Below, one piece after another: positions 59,402-64,000 of a stretch of 64,000 bases of DNA (positions within the stretch are counted from its first letter, which is position 1; every line of letters begins with the position of its first letter). Under the pieces are notes generated by a model. That model had not been told where the DNA came from. It did no database searches and saw only the letters and a program-made list of their open reading frames with translations. The translations under genes and the position numbers were made by a program. This DNA comes from Streptomyces sp. NBC_00250. GTDB taxonomy: Bacteria; Actinomycetota; Actinomycetes; Streptomycetales; Streptomycetaceae. The DNA is taken from the NCBI RefSeq assembly GCF_036192275.1, contig NZ_CP108088.1, positions 3,287,501-3,351,500 on the forward strand. The letters are read 5' to 3'.

Positions 59402-60826
59402 TCAACTGCTCGGGTACACCCAGGGGTTGGGACGGCACTTGATTCCGTCGATGTCCAGGGACTTCGTCTGCTGCTGCATCACGGGGGCGAGCGCGCCGGG
59501 GGTGCCGCAGATCACATGACCGTGTCCGAGCCGGTGTCCGACCTCGTGATTGATGAGCATCTGGCGATACGCGAACATCGCCTTGGGCCCGAAGGTCTCC
59601 GACCCCTGCGCCCAGCGGAACGCGTTGATCATCACGCGGTCCGTGCTGGCCGAGTCGCAGGACACATTCTCGGCCAGGGTGTCGAGTCCGGACTTCTCGC
59701 ACCAGACGCCGGTGGTGCCGGGACTGGCGAGCGTGATGACGAACTGGGGCTCGCCGCTGGAAATGCGCTCGAAGGTCATCTCGCCCTTGCCGGCCCAACT
59801 GCGGCGGTCGTTGAGGGTCTTGAAGACGGTCGTGGCGAAGAGGTTCTGGTCGAGACCGAGCCCCTCCTCGACATCGATCCGGTAGCGGACCAGATTCCCC
59901 TTGCCGGGCGCCTTCTGGAAGCCGGGAACGGCCTTGAACTTGCCGGAGCCCTTGAGCTTCGGGTCGATCGGGTACTGGCGGGCGATCAGCTGCTCGTACG
60001 TCGGCGGCGGCGGGGTGGTGGCGGCCGGCGCCGGGCTCGACGGGGTGACCCGGTCGTCGGATCGGGAGGCGGAGGTGTCGTCCGAGGCCCGCCCGTCCGG
60101 CTGCTCGGCGGCGCGGGTCTCGGCCGGGGACTCCTCCCGGTCGGCGACCTGTCCGGTCACGACGACGGCGAGCACGGTGGCGACGGCGGCCGCCGCGACA
60201 CCGGTGAGGGTGCGGCCGAGACCGCCCCGGCCCGAAGACTCGTCGACCTCGGGAAGGGTCTCGCGACGGGGGCCGGGGATGAACGGCGCCTGGGGGGCGG
60301 CCTGTTCGGTCACGGCCGTGCGGGGGGCCCCGTGCCGGGGGGCGTACCGCTCGGGCCGGGGCGCGGAGCCCTCGTCGTGCTGCGGATGCCCGCCCCGTAC
60401 CGGACTCCCGTAGACGGGGACACCGTGCGCGGGCGTCCCGAGGGCCGCGTGCGCTCCGGTGTCGTGGACCCCGCCGCCGTACCCGGGAGCGCCATAGGAG
60501 GGAGTGCCGTGCGCCGGAGTCCCGTGGACCGGGGTGCCGTGCGCCGGGGTGCCGTACATCGGGGTGCCCTGTGCGGGCGTCCCGTACATCGGGCCGTACG
60601 CCGGGCCGGCCTGTGCGGGCGTCCCGTACATCGGGGTGCCGTGGGCCGGGGTCCCCGCCGTGTCCTGACCGGGGCCGCCCGCGGTCCTGCGGCGGCGTCC
60701 CGTGCCCTGCGCGCGGCCGGCCGGTGTCCCCTGCGTCCGGGCCGCGGCCGGCGTCGGTTCGGAGGCGGCCTGCGGCCCGGTGTCGGCCACCGAGGGCGCG
60801 GAGCCCTTGCGACTATGTCGTCCCAC
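59402..60826 (-). CDS. DUF3152 membrane-anchored metzincin-like protease
   Basis: Predicted 474-residue protein matching Rv3207c in position. A disordered N-terminal part (1-190) contains GTPxxGTP repeats, one membrane segment lies near 203-223 (LTGVAAAAVATVLAVVVTG), and after a Ser/Pro linker comes an extracellular domain (about 270-474). HEVGHRLGHGH near 428-438 fits HExxHxxGxxH, with three zinc ligands, and a Met-containing turn (APVMQQQ) follows, as in metzincins. Four cysteines probably pair. GTG 60824-60826 is 8 nt after the hydrolase stop. Confidence 0.85.
   Translation of the reverse strand: MGRHSRKGSAPSVADTGPQAASEPTPAAARTQGTPAGRAQGTGRRRRTAGGPGQDTAGTPAHGTPMYGTPAQAGPAYGPMYGTPAQGTPMYGTPAHGTPVHGTPAHGTPSYGAPGYGGGVHDTGAHAALGTPAHGVPVYGSPVRGGHPQHDEGSAPRPERYAPRHGAPRTAVTEQAAPQAPFIPGPRRETLPEVDESSGRGGLGRTLTGVAAAAVATVLAVVVTGQVADREESPAETRAAEQPDGRASDDTSASRSDDRVTPSSPAPAATTPPPPTYEQLIARQYPIDPKLKGSGKFKAVPGFQKAPGKGNLVRYRIDVEEGLGLDQNLFATTVFKTLNDRRSWAGKGEMTFERISSGEPQFVITLASPGTTGVWCEKSGLDTLAENVSCDSASTDRVMINAFRWAQGSETFGPKAMFAYRQMLINHEVGHRLGHGHVICGTPGALAPVMQQQTKSLDIDGIKCRPNPWVYPSS
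60395..60660 (-). repeat. GTP(A/M/V)(H/Y/Q)G coding repeat in the DUF3152 gene
   Basis: About ten imperfect 15-18 nt units (variants of ggggtgccgtacatc and ggggtgccgtgcgcc, plus strand) encode Gly-Thr-Pro-x-x repeats in the cytoplasmic tail. Confidence 0.8.
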
Positions 60827-60834
60827 GCCCCGGA

Positions 60835-61803
60835 TCAGCTCCCGCCGTGATCGGCGATCAGGTCCCGGGCGGCCTGGGCGACCGTCTCGGGGTACTCCAT
60901 CATCGCCACGTGCCCCGCCTCGGGAAGGGTCAGCAGGCGCGAGCCGCGGAAGGCGGCAGCCGCCTTCCGGGCCATCCGGTACGAGACGAGCTGGTCGCGG
61001 CCACCGTAGACGAGCAGCGTGGGGGCGAGGACCCGTTCCGCCTGCCGCCACAGCCCGTGCTGACCGCCGAGGGTGTACGCGTCGACGATGCCGCGCGAGG
61101 AGCGTGCCATGGCGTCCCAGAAGTAGGGAAGCTCCAGGCGCCGCTCCATTTCCTCGACGGCGTGCCGGAGCCCCTCCTCGGAGACCCGCCCGGGGTCTCC
61201 GTAACAGAGCGAGAGGACGCCGCGGACCCGCTGTTCGGCCGTCCAGTCCTTGGTGAGCTTGGCGAAGGCCGAGGCGACGCCGGGCACCGCGAGCAGCACG
61301 GTGGGCCAGGCCGTGCGCTGGGCGCGCAGCTCGGGCAGGGCCGGCGAGACGAGCGTGAGCGTGCGGACGAGGTCGGGGCGCGCGGCGGCGACGCGGGTGG
61401 CGACGGCGCCGCCCAGCGAGTTGCCGAAGAGGTGGACCGGCCCGCGCTCCGCGGAGTCGAGGAGCCGGATGACCGCGCGCGCGTGCCCGGTGACCGAGTA
61501 GTTGCCGTCGTCGGGCGGCGGCGAGTCGCCGAAGCCGGGCAGGTCGACGGCCTCGCCGTCGACGAGGTCCGAGAGCAGCGGCATCAGGACGGACCAGTTC
61601 TGCGAGGAACCGCCGAGACCGTGGACGTACAGCGCGGGCGGCAGACCGGGCTCGTCGCCCGGCCGCGAGCGCACGGTGAGGGTGAGTCCGGGCAGCGACA
61701 CGGAGCGGAGCTTCTCGCCGTCGGCGACCCGGACGGCGCGCGCGGGGCGCGACGTGGGTGGCGCGGCAGCGGTCCGGGTTTCCGGCAGCTCGGTCGACGA
61801 CAT
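60835..61803 (-). CDS. Alpha/beta-fold hydrolase
   Basis: Hydrolase of 322 residues. Oxyanion region YVHGLGGSSQNW near 60, GFGDSPPPDDGNYSV near 92, nucleophile GNSLGG (Ser near 128), acid in YGGRDQLV near 268 and His in EAGHVAMMEYP near 296. The N-terminus is Ala/Pro/Arg-rich without a signal. Substrate unknown. The Rv3203 esterase (LipV) of mycobacteria lies in the same neighbourhood, but orthology is unproven. It is 8 nt upstream of the DUF3152 start. Confidence 0.88.
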   Translation of the reverse strand: MSSTELPETRTAAAPPTSRPARAVRVADGEKLRSVSLPGLTLTVRSRPGDEPGLPPALYVHGLGGSSQNWSVLMPLLSDLVDGEAVDLPGFGDSPPPDDGNYSVTGHARAVIRLLDSAERGPVHLFGNSLGGAVATRVAAARPDLVRTLTLVSPALPELRAQRTAWPTVLLAVPGVASAFAKLTKDWTAEQRVRGVLSLCYGDPGRVSEEGLRHAVEEMERRLELPYFWDAMARSSRGIVDAYTLGGQHGLWRQAERVLAPTLLVYGGRDQLVSYRMARKAAAAFRGSRLLTLPEAGHVAMMEYPETVAQAARDLIADHGGS

Positions 61804-61943
61804 GCGCGCAATATTACGAGACGATCACGCGCCGACGCGTGTGGGTGCCGTCACAGGTGCGTATGCGGCGAGCCGCGTGTGCTCCTAGGCTCGAAGAGAG
61901 GGCCATCGGAGAGGACCGCGACCCGCATGCCGGAAGGAACCGC

Positions 61944-62159
61944 ATGACTGTCGATCCGACCGATCCGGACACATTCGCCGAGGAAGAGGACGTCGTGCTG
62001 GACCAGGAAATTCCGGAGGCCGACGCTGCCGAGCAGCACACCGAACTGCAGCAACGCGAAGACGAACCGGTCACCCATGTCGAACGTGACTCGGCGAACG
62101 AGGCCGACTCCTCCGAACAGGCGCGGGTCGTGGCCCAGGACGAGGACGACTACCGCTGA
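61944..62159 (+). CDS. Small acidic conserved Streptomyces protein
   Basis: Predicted 71-residue, highly acidic, probably disordered protein (DTFAEEEDVVLDQEIPEADAAEQ, ending QDEDDYR). GGAAGGAA lies 4 nt before ATG 61944. No domain is recognised. Divergent from the hydrolase. Confidence 0.75.
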   Translation: MTVDPTDPDTFAEEEDVVLDQEIPEADAAEQHTELQQREDEPVTHVERDSANEADSSEQARVVAQDEDDYR

Positions 62160-62304
62160 TTTGTTCGGTTTAATCTTGAATCGACTGTCGACCCGGACGT
62201 CCGGTCCGTGAAATTCTGCGTTCGCACCGCGCACAGCCGGGTTACCCAAAAGTACGATGGCGGCGCGCGCGACAGCGTGCATGGATCGATTTTTGGGAGG
62301 CCGC

Positions 62305-62964
62305 GTGAGCGCCATCGAGCAGACAGAGGCAGCACGCCCTCGGGGCACGCGCCTGCCGCGACGTGCCCGACGGAACCAGCTCCTCGGCGCGGCCCAGGAG
62401 GTCTTCGTCGCCCAGGGGTACCACTCCGCCGCGATGGACGACATCGCCGAGCGGGCGGGCGTCAGCAAGCCGGTGCTCTACCAGCACTTCCCCGGGAAGC
62501 TCGAGCTGTACCTGGCCCTCCTCGACCAGCACTGCGAGTCCCTCCTCCTGGCGGTGCGCACGGCCCTGGCCTCCACCACCGACAACAAGCTGCGCGTCGC
62601 GGCCACCATGGACGCCTACTTCGCGTACGTCGAGGACGAGGGCGGCGCCTTCCGGCTCGTCTTCGAGTCCGATCTGACGAACGAGCCCGCGGTACGCGAG
62701 CGCGTGGACCGGGTCAGCCTGCAGTGCGCCGAGGCGATCTCCGATGTGATCGCCGAGGACACCGGCCTGTCCAAGGACGAGTCGATGCTGCTCGCCGTGG
62801 GCCTCGGCGGCGTCTCGCAGGTCGTCGCCCGCTACTGGCTGTCGAGCGGGTCCGCCATCCCGCGCGACAAGGCGGTCGGACTGCTCACCTCGCTGGCCTG
62901 GCGCGGCATCGCCGGCTTCCCGCTGCACGCGGTGGACGGCCAGTTGAGCGCCGAGGGCCACTGA
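62305..62964 (+). CDS. TetR-family regulator
   Basis: Repressor-type regulator of 219 residues, Rv3208-like in position. HTH region residues 20-65 (RRNQLLGAAQEVFVAQGYHS, GVSKPVLYQHFPGK). The remaining helical ligand domain has FRLVFESDLTNEPAVRERV and LAVGLGGVSQVVARYW. GTG 62305 follows GGGAGG by 4 nt, preferred over the longer start at 62257. It precedes the DUF3107 gene by 139 bp. Confidence 0.9.
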   Translation: MSAIEQTEAARPRGTRLPRRARRNQLLGAAQEVFVAQGYHSAAMDDIAERAGVSKPVLYQHFPGKLELYLALLDQHCESLLLAVRTALASTTDNKLRVAATMDAYFAYVEDEGGAFRLVFESDLTNEPAVRERVDRVSLQCAEAISDVIAEDTGLSKDESMLLAVGLGGVSQVVARYWLSSGSAIPRDKAVGLLTSLAWRGIAGFPLHAVDGQLSAEGH

Positions 62965-63103
62965 CCCCGGACGCCCCACGGGACTCGCGCGTGTTCGCTC
63001 TTGGCGTGCGGCGACTGAGCCTTGTACGTCCCTTCCCGCGACTAATGTGTGCAGCGTACGGCGCGGTATTCGCGCAACGCTGACCGTTGGGAGGGACATA
63101 GCC

Positions 63104-63331
63104 GTGGAGGTCAAGATCGGCGTGCAGCACGCACCCCGGGAGATCGTTCTGGAGAGCGGGCAGTCCGCCGAGGAGGTGGAGCGCGCAGTGGCCGACGCGC
63201 TGGCCGGCAAGGCGCAGCTGCTCAGCCTCTCGGACGAGAAGGGCCGCAAGATCCTCATCCCGGCCGAGAAGATCGCGTACGTGGAGCTCGGCGAGCCCGC
63301 CGTTCGCCGCGTGGGTTTCGGCGCGCTCTGA
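63104..63331 (+). CDS. DUF3107 family small protein (TB9.4-like)
   Basis: Protein of 75 residues starting VEVKIGVQHAPREIVLESGQ, ending AYVELGEPAVRRVGFG. It is conserved in actinomycetes beside this TetR gene (Rv3208A position). GGGAGG lies about 9 nt before GTG 63104. Function unknown. Confidence 0.88.
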   Translation: MEVKIGVQHAPREIVLESGQSAEEVERAVADALAGKAQLLSLSDEKGRKILIPAEKIAYVELGEPAVRRVGFGAL

Positions 63332-63346
63332 GCCCAGGATCTACGG

Positions 63347-63385
63347 GAAGGGCCCGGTGGACCGTCACGGTCCACCGGGCCCTTC
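63347..63385 (+). terminator. Terminator of the DUF3107 gene
   Basis: A 17-bp perfect stem (GAAGGGCCCGGTGGACC and complement) with loop GTCAC lies 16 nt after the stop. Its right arm is the first unit of the tandem repeats that follow. Confidence 0.9.
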
Positions 63386-63511
63386 GCCATGCCGGCCCGG
63401 GTTCCGTCCCACGGGACCTTCGCCATGCCGACCGACCCTGGTTCCGTCCCACAGGCCGTTCGCCATGCCGGCCCGGGTGCCCTCCACCGGGCCTCTCGTA
63501 TGCCCGTATGG
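63371..63511 (+). repeat. Tandem copies derived from a terminator arm
   Basis: Units at 63371-63406 (36 nt), 63407-63446 (40 nt), 63447-63482 (36 nt) and a partial 63483-63511 each start tccaccgggcc or tcccac..., contain ttcgccatgcc and end near gttccg. The 36- to 40-nt period and graded divergence suggest old slippage. Confidence 0.8.
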
Positions 63512-63609
63512 CCACGTCAGGGCGTACGGAAGGATTGCGTTCGGGAGCCCTGGGGTAGGAGGGGATCGACCGCACCACCCGCCCCGCACCCCTCGCGAGG
63601 TGATTCGCA

Positions 63610-63882
63610 GTGTTCCTGGAAGCCCTCGGTTCCGCCCTGCTCGGCTTCGCCCTGGCCTGGGCCGCCGCGCACCGGCTCCCCGACCGCCTCCCCGTCCGGG
63701 TGATCGTCCTCGCCACCGGCGCACTGGGCGGCGTCTTCGGCGCGCTCGTCACCCACGGGGCCCTCGGCCCCGGTCACTTCTTCGCCACCCTGGTCGGTGC
63801 GGTGGCGGTGGCGGCGGTACTGCTCTCGCTGCTGATCCGGCCGGCCTCACGGCGACGGCTGCGACGATCAGCGGCGGCGTGA
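63610..63882 (+). CDS. Small membrane protein with three hydrophobic segments
   Basis: Predicted 90-residue protein. GTG 63610 has GAGGTGA 7 nt upstream. Hydrophobic segments lie near residues 3-20, 29-50 and 57-76; the basic tail is ASRRRLRRSAA. No family is recognised. Rv3209 lies at a similar place, but similarity is not claimed. Confidence 0.65.
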   Translation: MFLEALGSALLGFALAWAAAHRLPDRLPVRVIVLATGALGGVFGALVTHGALGPGHFFATLVGAVAVAAVLLSLLIRPASRRRLRRSAAA

Positions 63883-63918
63883 GCAGCGCCGCTCGCCCCT
63901 TCCTCGTACGGGAATTCC

Positions 63919-64000
63919 TCAGGCGGCCAGACCGAGCGCGGCCATGCGCTTGGTGTGGGCCTCGGTGATCCGGGAGAACATCCGGCCGACCTCCGCGAGG
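63919..64000 (-). CDS. C-terminal end of a ferritin-like protein (partial)
   Basis: Minus-strand frame open from the window edge to TGA at 63919-63921; the 26 visible residues read LAEVGRMFSRITEAHTKRMAALGLAA. The amphipathic helix and location beside DUF3107 fit the actinobacterial ferritin-like (MiaE-like, Rv3210c) protein. Identification rests on position and this short end only. Confidence 0.5.
   Translation of the reverse strand, partial: LAEVGRMFSRITEAHTKRMAALGLAA

Noticed and set aside
59300..60850. Plus-strand ORF of 516 codons opposite the DUF3152 gene
   Set aside because: Mirror of the GTP repeats and metalloprotease domain; no ribosome site and no recognisable domain.
63371..63511. 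Short repeats considered as a CRISPR array
   Set aside because: Units are contiguous, imperfect and without unique spacers; no cas genes are nearby.

Overview
The window is chromosomal DNA of a high-GC actinomycete, almost certainly a Streptomyces. Supporting signs are the very high third-position G+C, many GTG starts with GGAGG-type ribosome sites, SARP/NB-ARC regulators, a WblC-type WhiB protein, triple AIM24 genes and spherulin-like genes. No rRNA, CRISPR array, insertion sequence or prophage is visible. Two identical initiator tRNA genes are present.

Left part (1-9840). A divergent pair of SARP-type regulators comes first; one is an apparently intact NB-ARC protein cut by the window edge, the other is shortened and has lost the P-loop lysine. 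A secreted B-lectin protein and a CBS-pair protein follow. Next is a catalase gene divergent from a Fur/PerR-type repressor, with a palindrome placed inside the catalase promoter. Two tRNA-fMet(CAU) genes flank a Sel1-repeat protein.

Central and right backbone (9884-48373 and 59402-64000). From memory of the Mycobacterium tuberculosis Rv3193c-Rv3210c neighbourhood, this is a conserved actinobacterial block: UPF0182 membrane protein, PDZ/Lon-like protease, DUF2342 protein, ThiF-like protein, AarF kinase-like protein, WhiB7/WblC, UvrD2, mycoredoxin, NudC, an AdnA/AdnB helicase-nuclease pair, an alkyltransferase-like protein, MoeZ, a DUF3152 metalloprotease, a TetR regulator, DUF3107 and the end of a ferritin-like protein. 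Streptomyces-type genes are interleaved: moaE, an SDR protein, a Nudix protein, three AIM24 genes (one fused to TerD), a YgjP-type metalloprotease, an M20 dipeptidase, a secreted protein between adnA and adnB, a large membrane/pseudokinase/flippase-like fusion and tandem tripeptidyl-peptidase-like lipoproteins.

Inserted accessory segment (48437-59005). Between moeZ and the DUF3152 gene lie two transcription units on the minus strand. One has a PelF-like glycosyltransferase, a polytopic membrane protein, a sugar-nucleotide epimerase-like protein and a spherulin-4/GH135-like protein; this set looks like a small exopolysaccharide locus. The other is a four-gene dipeptide/oligopeptide ABC transporter with a consensus promoter and a leader of about 300 nt containing a terminator-like hairpin.

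The most interesting regulatory sequence is the wblC leader (26723-27248). It holds an upstream ORF whose stop codon lies in a small hairpin, followed at once by an intrinsic terminator with a U-rich tail, which is the layout of ribosome-controlled attenuation. All functional statements come from reading the sequence; no database search was run.
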